From Armatimonadota bacterium (GTDB lineage: Bacteria > Armatimonadota > Fimbriimonadia > Fimbriimonadales > Fimbriimonadaceae), in NCBI GenBank assembly GCA_018268315.1, contig JAFDWU010000006.1:1-64000 (forward strand): a stretch of DNA of 64,000 bases, in the 5' to 3' direction. Below are positions 43,899 through 51,450 of this stretch, in pieces. Under the pieces are notes generated by a model. The model had not been told where the DNA came from. It worked only from the letters and a program-made list of their open reading frames with translations, and did no database searches. The first letter of the stretch is position 1. Every line of letters begins with the position of its first letter. Position numbers and translations under genes: made by a program.

Positions 43899-45203
43899 CT
43901 ACTTCTGCCCCGTGCTTCCCGCTGCCGCGCCCTTCATGACCTCGTCCCACTCGTAGGCTTTGGCCGGTATGAGTTCGCCCTTTCCAACCTGTACGATCAG
44001 GGCTCGCTTGGGCGGATCGCCGCCGTTGCCCTTAAGCGTAACCTTGCCGGAGATTCCCGGGAAGTCGGTGGTGTCGGCGATAGCATCGATCAGAGCCTTG
44101 GAGTCCTTGGTCTTTGCTCGCTTAAGCGCATCCAGCATGAGCATGGTTGCGTCGTAGCCGAGAGCGCCCATTGCGGTTGCGGGCTCCTTGCCAAACTTGG
44201 CCGTCCAGCGGGTGATGAAGTCCTTAACTTCCGGTCGCTGCTCCTTGTTGCTGTAATGGTTGCAGTAGTAGCCACCCTGGATCGCCTCGCCGCCGGAGGT
44301 GAACAGGTCGCTGCTGTCCCATCCGTCGCCGCCGAGCATCTTCACATTAAGACCGGCGTCCTTTGCCTGTCGGGCAATCGGGCCGACCTCGGTGAAGTAG
44401 CCGCTCATGAACAGGCCGTCCGGGTTCTTCGCCTTGAGGTTCGTAAGCTGGCCGCTAAAAGTGGTCTGGCCGCTCTCGTAGAACTGCTCGTCAACGATTT
44501 CACCGCCAAGCTCTGCGAACTTCTTGCGGAAGCTGTCAGATAGGCCGGTGGAGTATGGTTGCTTCTTGTCCGTCATCATCGCAACCTTGCGAAGACCGAG
44601 GTCCTTATAAGCAAACGTTGCCATGACCGGGCCCTGGAAGGCGTCCGTGTAGCAGACGCGGAAAATGTTGTTGCCCTTGGCAGTGAGGTCAGTGCGAGTA
44701 GCGCCCACCGCGATAACGGGAATGCCCTTCTCAAACGCGGAACCGGCAATCTGAATGGTAATTCCTGAGGCGACTTCGCCAACGATTCCAAGCACGCCGT
44801 CAGAAATCAGCTTCTCCGCTGCGCTCTTGCCTTGCTCAGGCTTGGAGTTGGAGTCTCCGATTCGCAGATCGATCTTCTTGCCGTCGATGCCACCCTTAGC
44901 ATTGACTTCCTCAACGGCAAGCTGTCCGCCCTTGACACAGTCATCACCCCACGGCTTCAATTCACCGTTTACGCTGGCAACCATGCCAATAAGGAGCGTG
45001 TTGCCGCCTGCCTTATTTCCAGCGCCGGGGCTTACCGGACGGGCAGCAGCAGTTGCATCGGGAGTCGTTTCCGGTCCCTTGGAGGTATTCGTTGCGGTGC
45101 CATTTGGCTTGGCGCCTCCGGTCTCCGGAGAGCCACAGCCAATAAGTATGCCGAGCGCTGCAACGGCAGCGATCTGGCCAGTAAAGCGTTGTATAAGTGT
45201 CAT
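43899..45203 (-). CDS. livK: Branched-chain amino acid binding lipoprotein
   Basis: 434 residues. A lipoprotein signal ends 'ALGILIGC', so Cys 23 should be lipidated. A Thr/Pro/Ala/Gly-rich linker (about 25-68) follows, then the periplasmic binding domain: 'LLIGMVASVNGELKPWGDD', 'AVEEVNAKGGIDGKKIDLRI', 'VGEVASGITIQIAG', 'IPVIAVGATRTDLTAKGNNI', where the ALS/T substrate-contact site is changed to VGATRTD. It delivers branched-chain amino acids or a related compound to LivHM. First gene of the minus-strand run; it diverges from the TPR gene. Confidence 0.92.
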   Translation of the reverse strand: MTLIQRFTGQIAAVAALGILIGCGSPETGGAKPNGTATNTSKGPETTPDATAAARPVSPGAGNKAGGNTLLIGMVASVNGELKPWGDDCVKGGQLAVEEVNAKGGIDGKKIDLRIGDSNSKPEQGKSAAEKLISDGVLGIVGEVASGITIQIAGSAFEKGIPVIAVGATRTDLTAKGNNIFRVCYTDAFQGPVMATFAYKDLGLRKVAMMTDKKQPYSTGLSDSFRKKFAELGGEIVDEQFYESGQTTFSGQLTNLKAKNPDGLFMSGYFTEVGPIARQAKDAGLNVKMLGGDGWDSSDLFTSGGEAIQGGYYCNHYSNKEQRPEVKDFITRWTAKFGKEPATAMGALGYDATMLMLDALKRAKTKDSKALIDAIADTTDFPGISGKVTLKGNGGDPPKRALIVQVGKGELIPAKAYEWDEVMKGAAAGSTGQK

Positions 45204-45234
45204 CCTGTCGTCACCCTAAAACTGTTAAGATTCA

Positions 45235-45253
45235 CGGCAAACAGCCGTTGCCG
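45235..45253. promoter_or_regulatory. Small inverted repeat upstream of livK
   Basis: CGGCAA (45235-45240) and TTGCCG (45248-45253) with a seven-base spacer, 32 bases before the livK start in the divergent gap (45204-45348). It may be an operator or a leader hairpin; no -10/-35 pair was clear. Confidence 0.3.
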
Positions 45254-45348
45254 CAAGTATACAGAAATGAGGTGTCCGATGCTAGGTACCTCGCCTGCAT
45301 CTTAATGGCGCAAAGGAACGTACAACTTACCAAAGGGGTACCTGATTC

Positions 45349-46170
45349 TTGTCATCTGAACAAATCCAAAAATTCATCAACGAGGCGACGCTGTCCATCA
45401 ACGGGGGCCAGTTCGATCAAGCGGCCAAGCTGGCCGGTGAAGCCCTCGCGCTTGATCCCAACTGCAGCGATGCCATGGTTATCCAGGCGATCGCCTTTTC
45501 GCAAACGGGGAGATCAGAGCAGGCGACGGCGGTATTTCGAAACGCCTTGCAGGTCGATCCGCACAATCCGAAAACCCATTTCAACTTTGCCGTTCACCTG
45601 TACGGGATGGGTCTGAAGAACGACGCGCTGGCGGAGGCGCAGACGACAGCCAATCTCGATCCTTCTCACGTAAGCGCGGCAAACCTCGTTGGGCAGCTTC
45701 AGCAGGAACTGGGACTGACGACTTCCGCGCCGCCCATTCCAACGATGAGCCGCCCCGAGCAAATAAGCATGCCGATGCCCGGTTTCGAAAGCTCACTGCG
45801 GGGCCATAGCATGGATTTCATCGCAAAGAATGACGGGGTGTGGACATTTACAGGGTGGTTCTTGTCGCTCAGCAATCTCGTCATCTTTGGCGTCACAACG
45901 GCCATGATGCTCCCGTTCTTTGAAAAAGTAATGGCGGCAGCCGCCAGCGGCTCGAGGACCTCGCCAGATTTCGCCTCGCCAGTGCCTGTCGGACTCTCGA
46001 TCATAAGTTGGCTCGTTATTCTTTTGATGATCACCTGGATGGCGATGGATATTGCTGACAGACGAGGCAACTGGATTTGGATCGTCCCCGGGGCAATCTG
46101 CACGGTTTGTTGCGGGCTTGGTTGGCTTATCCTACCAATTTACTTGCTTGCGGGCCGTAGGCCGTTGTAA
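45349..46170 (+). CDS. TPR-repeat membrane protein
   Basis: 273 residues from a TTG start with AGGGG (45334-45338) ten bases before it. Residues 1-115 hold three TPR units ('GGQFDQAAKLAGEALALDP', 'GRSEQATAVFRNALQVDP', 'GLKNDALAEAQTTANLDP'), each with the A8-G-Y-A20-P32-type pattern. A Pro/Met-rich linker (about 120-140) leads to three membrane helices (about 160-185, 208-230 and 240-268). The TPR part would face the cytoplasm and bind a partner protein. Partner unknown. It precedes the aspartic protease gene by 23 bases, same strand. Confidence 0.8.
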   Translation: MSSEQIQKFINEATLSINGGQFDQAAKLAGEALALDPNCSDAMVIQAIAFSQTGRSEQATAVFRNALQVDPHNPKTHFNFAVHLYGMGLKNDALAEAQTTANLDPSHVSAANLVGQLQQELGLTTSAPPIPTMSRPEQISMPMPGFESSLRGHSMDFIAKNDGVWTFTGWFLSLSNLVIFGVTTAMMLPFFEKVMAAAASGSRTSPDFASPVPVGLSIISWLVILLMITWMAMDIADRRGNWIWIVPGAICTVCCGLGWLILPIYLLAGRRPL

Positions 46171-46193
46171 CATTGTAAGCGTTTAGGCTTCCT

Positions 46194-47399
46194 ATGAATG
46201 TGGTCGCGCTCCTTCCGTTTTTGCTCACGTCGCTTTACCAGAAGCCCACGCCTCTGGCGGAGATTCCTTTCCGCGTGGGGGAAGCGGCCATCATCGTTGA
46301 TGCCGAGATTAACGGGCACAAGATGTCCCTCCTGTTTGACACCGGTTTTGCGGGTTATGCGGACGTAGATACGTCAATTGACATCGGCAAAGTAGACGGC
46401 GAAGCGGGGATTATCGACTTCGTTAGGGCCTCAACGGTGGGCACTGTCACCCTGAAGTCGATGAAGATTGGGGGATTTCCAATTAAGCTGGACCCGGACG
46501 CCTATGCCTACAGCCACGGGGTCGGCGACTTGACGTTTACCAATGGCGTCCACGCCGATGGCCTGCTGGGTCTCGCCCCTTTCCTTGACTACGTAACGGA
46601 GATCAACTTTGAAAAGCGCAAGATCTACCTTTATCCCAGCACCTACGATATCTCTCACATTCGAGGCGATGGAAAGCGGCTCTTTACAACTCGAATGCTG
46701 CCGGAGGGGCTTAGGTCGATCCAACTTGAGGCGCGCGTGGGCTCGAAGCCGGATGATCGCCTTGTGCTTGCTCTCGATACCGGAAATGCCTTTTTCCTTG
46801 CAACGCATAAGGATTCGCTGCAACGAATCGGGGTTTGGGGCGATGCGGAAGGCAAATACACGCGATCGAACCAGATCGCATCCGGCAGCGTGAAGACGTT
46901 CTTCGTTCGCGTCACCGACAGCACGATATTTGGAGTGCCGGTCAAGGATTCCGTTTGGGACGTGATGGACCTGCCTTCCTCGAACGCGATTGACGATGGG
47001 ACGGTGGGCTACGAATTCCTGAAGAACTTCAATATTACGTTCGACTTCCTTCGCCGACGAGTGATTTTCGATAACTTTAATGGCCAGACTGGCAACGAGA
47101 TGCGCGGCGATGTGGGAATGACCGCAGTTTGGAGCAGCCTTGATAAGGAGGTTGTGATTGTGGCAGTCTCGCCCGATAGCCCGGCGGCAAAGGCAGGCAT
47201 TCAGAAGGGAGATCACCTCCTAAGCATTGACGACACCGATTTCACGGGGGCCATCGGATTCATCCGCTTGCGCAATATCTTGCAGGGTCCGGTGGGCTCG
47301 AAGGTGAACTTGGCAACCTCGCGCAACGGCAACTATCGCCGCTGCACGGTCACGCGGGAATTTCTGGTTAACAACCTGCTTTCCCCCAGCGGCGGATAA
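46194..47399 (+). CDS. Retropepsin-like aspartic protease with two DTG motifs and PDZ domain
   Basis: 401 residues. A short hydrophobic N-terminus ([16 protein letters not shown]) suggests export. Two aspartic-protease half-domains follow: '[18 protein letters not shown]' (DTG near residue 49) and '[17 protein letters not shown]' (DTG near 195), each with a downstream hydrophobic flap-like stretch ('[10 protein letters not shown]' and '[19 protein letters not shown]'). So one chain may form the full two-Asp active site. A C-terminal PDZ domain (about 305-390, '[20 protein letters not shown]') would bind substrate tails. It likely acts outside the cytoplasm. The 3' end overlaps udgB by 32 bases. 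Confidence 0.85.
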   Translation: MNVVALLPFLLTSLYQKPTPLAEIPFRVGEAAIIVDAEINGHKMSLLFDTGFAGYADVDTSIDIGKVDGEAGIIDFVRASTVGTVTLKSMKIGGFPIKLDPDAYAYSHGVGDLTFTNGVHADGLLGLAPFLDYVTEINFEKRKIYLYPSTYDISHIRGDGKRLFTTRMLPEGLRSIQLEARVGSKPDDRLVLALDTGNAFFLATHKDSLQRIGVWGDAEGKYTRSNQIASGSVKTFFVRVTDSTIFGVPVKDSVWDVMDLPSSNAIDDGTVGYEFLKNFNITFDFLRRRVIFDNFNGQTGNEMRGDVGMTAVWSSLDKEVVIVAVSPDSPAAKAGIQKGDHLLSIDDTDFTGAIGFIRLRNILQGPVGSKVNLATSRNGNYRRCTVTREFLVNNLLSPSGG

Positions 47400-48042
47400 C
47401 CTCGTCCAGCATCGGTTCCGTCAGACGCTTGGTGAACGTGTTTTGCTGGCTTGGGTGATAGCTGGCGAAGATCGTTAGCCCCGTTTCCAGTCTGCTTTCT
47501 GCGCCGTGCGAGAACTTCGGCGCGCTCGCGCCCAGCGCTTTGTGAACCCGCTCCCAGGCAATGCCCCCAAGGCACAGGATTGCCTTCCATTCTCGCTCTG
47601 CGAGTACTGAGTGCAGGTATGAGCTGCAGTTCTTGATCTCTTCCGTCGTCGGTTTGTTGTCAGGCGGGGCGCAATGGCAAACGGCCGTGATGAGCACGTC
47701 ATGCAGCACAAGCCCATCTTGGGCGTTATCGGCGTTCGGCTGGTTGGCAAAGCCGGCTCTGTGCAGCGCCCGGTAGAGCCAATCTCCGCTCCGGTCTCCG
47801 GTGAACATCCTTCCCGTTCGATTAGCGCCATGGGCGGCGGGCGCGAGCCCGACGATGAGCCGCGTTGCCTTCGGATCGCCGAAGTTGGGAACTGGTCGAC
47901 CCCAATACTCTTCATCCTTGAAAGCCGCGCGCTTTTCCAGGGCGACTTGCTCGCGCCAGGCAACGAGGCGCTCGCAGCGGCGACAGTTCGTAATGTCTTC
48001 CACGAATTGCCAGCTTACAAGCTGAAACCGCAGGGCTGCCAA
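47368..48042 (-). CDS. udgB: Family 5 uracil-DNA glycosylase (UdgB type)
   Basis: 224 residues, TTG start. The N-terminal '[16 protein letters not shown]' gives two iron-sulfur ligands (C20, C23); the other two are in '[12 protein letters not shown]' and '[10 protein letters not shown]'. The catalytic motif '[20 protein letters not shown]', with Ala in place of the usual Asp or Asn, and the second motif '[14 protein letters not shown]' are characteristic of family 5 enzymes, which remove uracil and some other deaminated bases from DNA. Convergent overlap of 32 bases with the protease gene; head to head with the FmdB gene. Confidence 0.95.
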   Translation of the reverse strand: MAALRFQLVSWQFVEDITNCRRCERLVAWREQVALEKRAAFKDEEYWGRPVPNFGDPKATRLIVGLAPAAHGANRTGRMFTGDRSGDWLYRALHRAGFANQPNADNAQDGLVLHDVLITAVCHCAPPDNKPTTEEIKNCSSYLHSVLAEREWKAILCLGGIAWERVHKALGASAPKFSHGAESRLETGLTIFASYHPSQQNTFTKRLTEPMLDEVIRRWGKAGC

Positions 48043-48064
48043 TCGTCGTACATACTTCTTGAAG

Positions 48065-48349
48065 ATGCCGATCTATGAGTACGAGCCGGTTGATCACGAC
48101 TGCAAGCAGTGCCACGGACGCTTTGAGATGCTTCAGCGCGTGGATGAAGAGGCGCTAACCGTTTGCCCGACCTGTGGGAAGGCGTGCCGCCGCGTAGTTA
48201 GTCGCCCCAGCTTCAAAATGGACACGAACACCAGCCCTGACAAGGCGGCAGAGAAGGGCTTTACCACCTACAAGCGTAGCGGCAAAGGAAACTATGAGCG
48301 GGTGGCAGGCTCGGGCGGACCGGAAACCTTATCCGCTGACGACGTCTAG
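48065..48349 (+). CDS. FmdB-type zinc ribbon protein
   Basis: 94 residues from the ATG at 48065. It opens '[20 protein letters not shown]', the FmdB/CxxC_CxxC_SSSS start, with zinc ligands C-x-x-C (DCKQCHG) and C-x-x-C ([12 protein letters not shown]). The rest is a flexible polar tail ending 'LSADDV'. Members are named after a putative regulator of formamidase, but their molecular role is not settled. It diverges from udgB with a 22-base gap and overlaps the gpmA tail by 21 bases. Confidence 0.88.
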   Translation: MPIYEYEPVDHDCKQCHGRFEMLQRVDEEALTVCPTCGKACRRVVSRPSFKMDTNTSPDKAAEKGFTTYKRSGKGNYERVAGSGGPETLSADDV

Positions 48350-48952
48350 GCCAAGCACGCGCTTGGACATCACTTTTCCGGATTCTTCAATTTCGTAAAC
48401 CAGCGGGATGCCGGTTTCCAATTCCAGCGCGAGCACTTCTTCCTTCGAGAGGTTGTCCAGCATCATCACGATGGACCGGTTCGAGTTGCCGTGAGCCACG
48501 ACGAGGACATCCTTGCCCTGCTGGATATCGCCCATGATGCAGCGCTCGAAGAAGGGAAGCGTACGCGCGGCCGTATCCTTTAGAGCCTCGCCGCCGGGAG
48601 GCGGTACGTCGTAGCTTCGCCGCCAAATCTTTACGTGATCCGCGCCAAACCGCTTGCGGGCGTCATCCTTGTTCATGCCCGCCAAATCGCCGTAATGGCG
48701 CTCATTCAGCGCCTGGTCTCGGATAACGGGAACGTTCTTATCGAGGGTCTCTAAGATGATCGCGAGAGTGCGCTGAGCGCGGGTGAGGGCGCTGGTATAG
48801 GCAACCTGGAAGGGAACTGCGCGCATAAGCTCCGCCGCTCGGCGAGCCTCGGCTTCGCCCTTGGCGGTTAAGGGAACATCAACCCAGCCGGTAAAGCGGT
48901 TCTCTTGATTCCAGAGCGACTGGCCGTGGCGGACGAGTGTAAGGGTTGGCAT
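48329..48952 (-). CDS. gpmA: 2,3-bisphosphoglycerate-dependent phosphoglycerate mutase
   Basis: 207 residues, the short bacterial form. The RHG motif 'LTLVRHGQSLWNQENRFTGW' contains the phosphorylated H9, and it is followed by 'DVPLTAKGEAEARRA', 'ALNERHYGDLAGMNKDDARK' (with the Glu acid/base) and 'VLVVAHGNSNRSIVMML' (second His). 'RRSYDVPPPGG' is typical of GpmA. It interconverts 3- and 2-phosphoglycerate in glycolysis. It ends inside the FmdB gene and starts 21 bases after the molybdoenzyme stop. Confidence 0.95.
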   Translation of the reverse strand: MPTLTLVRHGQSLWNQENRFTGWVDVPLTAKGEAEARRAAELMRAVPFQVAYTSALTRAQRTLAIILETLDKNVPVIRDQALNERHYGDLAGMNKDDARKRFGADHVKIWRRSYDVPPPGGEALKDTAARTLPFFERCIMGDIQQGKDVLVVAHGNSNRSIVMMLDNLSKEEVLALELETGIPLVYEIEESGKVMSKRVLGLDVVSG

Positions 48953-48973
48953 AACCCTTTGAGTCTAGCCGAA

Positions 48974-49834
48974 TCAAAGGCCGGCGTACCAGTCGTAGCC
49001 CCGCTCACCCCAATAGTCGTCCGGCCGTTCGGCGGTGTACCGCATAACGCCAACCCACTTGATGTTCTTGATGCCGTACTTGGAGGGGATGACGAGGCGA
49101 AGCGGCCCCCCGTGGTTATGCGGCAGAGGCTGACCGTTCATCTCGAACGCGAGGAGCGTTTGCGGGTGCATCGCGCTCTTCATATCGATTGCCACGTAGT
49201 AATCGCCTTCCATCGTCTCCATGTAAATCCATTCGGCCTTCGGGTCGGCGGGCGGGTACTTCATGACGATCTCGGCGAGCGGCACACCGGCCCACTTTAT
49301 GACCTGGCTCCAGCCCTCCACACAGCAGAACTTCGTCGTCATTTCTGTTTTGGAATAGGTCTGGAGTTCGTCAAAGTCGATCGTCAGCGCCGGCCTGCCG
49401 TCATTACCCACTTGGGCATCGGGCTTTGGCGCAACGCTGGAGCCGTCGATGACCAGCAGGTAGTCGTCGCGGCTTATCTCCTTCTCCGGAATGCCAATCC
49501 CGTTTACCTTGGGGTTTGGCGTTATTTCTGAGTCGGGATAGGTTGGCGCAAGGCGCTCGGTGGAATACATGCCCTTCCAAACCGATTCGTTGAGCTGCAA
49601 CCCTTTCCGCAGCACCGCAGGCAGGCCGTCGGTCTCTGGGGAAGTCGCGATCCATCGGATAAAGCCAAGCCCTGCCATCGTCGCCATTCCTGCCCAAATG
49701 AAGCTTCGGCGGGAAATCCGCTTCATTTCCGCTTCTGGGTTGGGTTCGACTTCAGCAAGCTGCTCGCCGATGGTCGCGCGTCCGGGTTCCTCCTCGATCA
49801 TTGGCTGTTCTGAGGGGGTCAGTTCGTCAGACAT
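48974..49834 (-). CDS. Tat-exported or anchored molybdopterin oxidoreductase (sulfite oxidase fold)
   Basis: 286 residues. The catalytic fold is that of the sulfite oxidase/YedY family: 'KFCCVEGWSQVIKWAGVPL' carries the Mo-ligand Cys, then 'METMEGDYYVAIDMKSAM', 'ALLAYEMNGqPL'-like 'LLAFEMNGQPLPHNHGGPLR' and 'KYGIKNIKWVGVM', the molybdopterin site. A Tat motif, SRRSFIWAG (R42-R43), starts only at residue 41, behind an acidic 36-residue extension. AGGAG before 49834 supports this longer start. The gene overlaps the cytochrome b gene by eight bases, so the pair likely forms one membrane redox unit. Substrate unknown. Confidence 0.85.
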   Translation of the reverse strand: MSDELTPSEQPMIEEEPGRATIGEQLAEVEPNPEAEMKRISRRSFIWAGMATMAGLGFIRWIATSPETDGLPAVLRKGLQLNESVWKGMYSTERLAPTYPDSEITPNPKVNGIGIPEKEISRDDYLLVIDGSSVAPKPDAQVGNDGRPALTIDFDELQTYSKTEMTTKFCCVEGWSQVIKWAGVPLAEIVMKYPPADPKAEWIYMETMEGDYYVAIDMKSAMHPQTLLAFEMNGQPLPHNHGGPLRLVIPSKYGIKNIKWVGVMRYTAERPDDYWGERGYDWYAGL

Positions 49835-50516
49835 TGGGTGTCTCCTCTACCGGGGCTAGCTCAAAGCCGGTCACCATCGCGCGGAAGTTATTCCATCCCG
49901 CTCGAACGACCTGCATCACGTGAACCAGGAAGAAGGCGACGAACGCGAGCATGAAAACAAAGTGCAAAATGCGCGCGAATTCGTAACCGCCTAGCAGGCC
50001 GGTAAGGCGGCTGAACTGCATCGGCTTGTAAATCGCGACGCCGGTCAGCAGTTCCATCAGGCCAAGTAAGACGATGCTGGTGTAGGCAAACTGCTGAGCG
50101 CCATTGAATTTGCGGCGGGGCGGGGTTTTCTTGGTCAGAAACATGTCGTGAAGCACAACCAGAATGGCTTCCTTCACCGAATTGCGGTTAGGGAAGAGGT
50201 AGCGCCACTCGCCGGACACCAGAAGGAAGAGCACATACAGGAGGCCGTTGATTGCGAATATCCAGGCAAAGAAGAAGTGCCACCCCATCCCCTCCGCTAG
50301 CCGCTTATCCAGGCTAAACACCTCGTAGAAGCGGGTGGGAAAGAAGGTGAAGTAGGTTCTGCCGCCGAGAGTGATTGAGTAGTAGCCGGTCGCCCAGTAG
50401 ATTAGCAACCCGCTCCACACCATGATGGACATCACGGGGAAGTTGATCCAGTGGAACCAGCGAATCGCCAGCGGATGCTTCTTCTCTAACCTAAGTTTTT
50501 CGCCTGAACCGGACAT
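49827..50516 (-). CDS. Cytochrome b561-type membrane subunit
   Basis: 229 residues with four main membrane helices (about 23-45, 75-100, 145-165 and 180-205). The pattern is that of the Ni/Fe-hydrogenase or thiosulfate-reductase cytochrome b family: 'HPLAIRWFHWINFPVMSIMV' (heme His in RWFHW), 'GMGWHFFFAWIFAINGLLYV' (heme His), 'LTGVAIYKPMQF' and 'ARILHFVFMLAFVAFFLVHV' (two His). It would pass quinol electrons to the molybdoenzyme translated from the overlapping downstream gene. Confidence 0.9.
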   Translation of the reverse strand: MSGSGEKLRLEKKHPLAIRWFHWINFPVMSIMVWSGLLIYWATGYYSITLGGRTYFTFFPTRFYEVFSLDKRLAEGMGWHFFFAWIFAINGLLYVLFLLVSGEWRYLFPNRNSVKEAILVVLHDMFLTKKTPPRRKFNGAQQFAYTSIVLLGLMELLTGVAIYKPMQFSRLTGLLGGYEFARILHFVFMLAFVAFFLVHVMQVVRAGWNNFRAMVTGFELAPVEETPNV

Positions 50517-50577
50517 TCCTTTCCCCTAATGCTGTGGGGACGGACGAGGTTCCTGCAATGTTGATGAAATCTATGTT

Positions 50578-51378
50578 TCATGCGCCGACGCTTATGAGGG
50601 ACTCAAGCAATCCCGCCCTCAGCCTGCGCTGATACTCAAGGGGCGCTATCGGCAGATGATGATGCTTTCGTATGGCGACCTTGACGTTCTTCTCGCCATC
50701 GACCGAAGATTCCAAGCTGGCGATGCTGCTCAGCAATCGAGTGATGTTGATCTCGCGGTCCTTATTCCAAATAATGAAATCGCCTGCTCGCGCGGTGAAA
50801 TTCCACTGATGGAATCCTTCATAGCCTTCAGCTTCCGCCTCGTTTTCGAAGTGATTCAAGTAGACATAGCCGCCTAACTTGCACACAATGAGCATTTCCA
50901 ATATTCCCCAAACCGGCTCAATCGAGTGGTCGAGCGCGTTGCGGCTGGTTACCAAATCAAATTCATCTGGGGCAAAGCGTGTGCTGAGATCTTCGGCGAA
51001 GGAGAACTGAGTGACCACTGGCGCGGTCACACCAAACTTTGCCATCAGCCCCGCGTATTGTCTTGCCAAAGGATCGGTCGCAGCAAAGGTGGATTCCCTA
51101 TCGGGCACATAGGTGCCAATGATCGTGATCGGCCCTGCGCCAACATCAAGCACTTTGCAGGGACCGCTGGGAGGTAGCAATTTAATGAGATGCTCGCCGA
51201 GCGGTTGAGGCTTGATACGCCTTGCATAGCTCTCCGGCCAGCGGGAACCCTTGGTTTCAAACCACTCAGACCAGAACTGCACCTCGTAGTCGATTCCTGC
51301 ACACCACTTCTTGATTGAAGCTGCCAGCTTGACGCCGCCCTCGGCGAACAGCTCTTCCAAGTAGTCGTGAAGTTCCAT
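50578..51378 (-). CDS. SAM-dependent methyltransferase
   Basis: 266 residues from the ATG at 51378. A possible GTG at 51417 lies inside a perfect hairpin and is unlikely. The Rossmann motif I is 'CKVLDVGAGPITIIGTYVPD', motif II has the acidic 'FAATDPLARQYAGL', and 'EFDLVTSRNALDHSIEPV' is motif IV with the NAxDH variant also seen in small-molecule methyltransferases. The N-terminal 75 residues are helical and specific to a subgroup ('LEELFAEGGVKLAASI'). No substrate can be named. Same strand as the cytochrome gene, 61 bases upstream of it. Confidence 0.8.
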   Translation of the reverse strand: MELHDYLEELFAEGGVKLAASIKKWCAGIDYEVQFWSEWFETKGSRWPESYARRIKPQPLGEHLIKLLPPSGPCKVLDVGAGPITIIGTYVPDRESTFAATDPLARQYAGLMAKFGVTAPVVTQFSFAEDLSTRFAPDEFDLVTSRNALDHSIEPVWGILEMLIVCKLGGYVYLNHFENEAEAEGYEGFHQWNFTARAGDFIIWNKDREINITRLLSSIASLESSVDGEKNVKVAIRKHHHLPIAPLEYQRRLRAGLLESLISVGA

Positions 51379-51413
51379 GCTGATGTGCGAAATTGAGTAC
51401 AGCCAATGGTACA

Positions 51414-51443
51414 CCAACCCTCAGAATTCGTTCTGAGGGTTGG
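51414..51443 (-). terminator. Perfect 13-bp hairpin after the serine hydrolase gene
   Basis: CCAACCCTCAGAA (51414-51426) and its exact complement (51431-51443) enclose the tetraloop TTCG (CGAA on the minus strand). It starts eight bases past the stop of the minus-strand hydrolase gene, the right place for an mRNA end. There is no T run on either side, so it may stop processing or need a factor. Confidence 0.6.
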
Positions 51444-51450
51444 GCGGCTT

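Noticed and set aside
48974-50516. MsrPQ methionine sulfoxide reductase system
   Set aside because: The membrane partner has the b561/hydrogenase cytochrome pattern, not MsrQ, and the molybdoenzyme has an N-terminal extension MsrP lacks.
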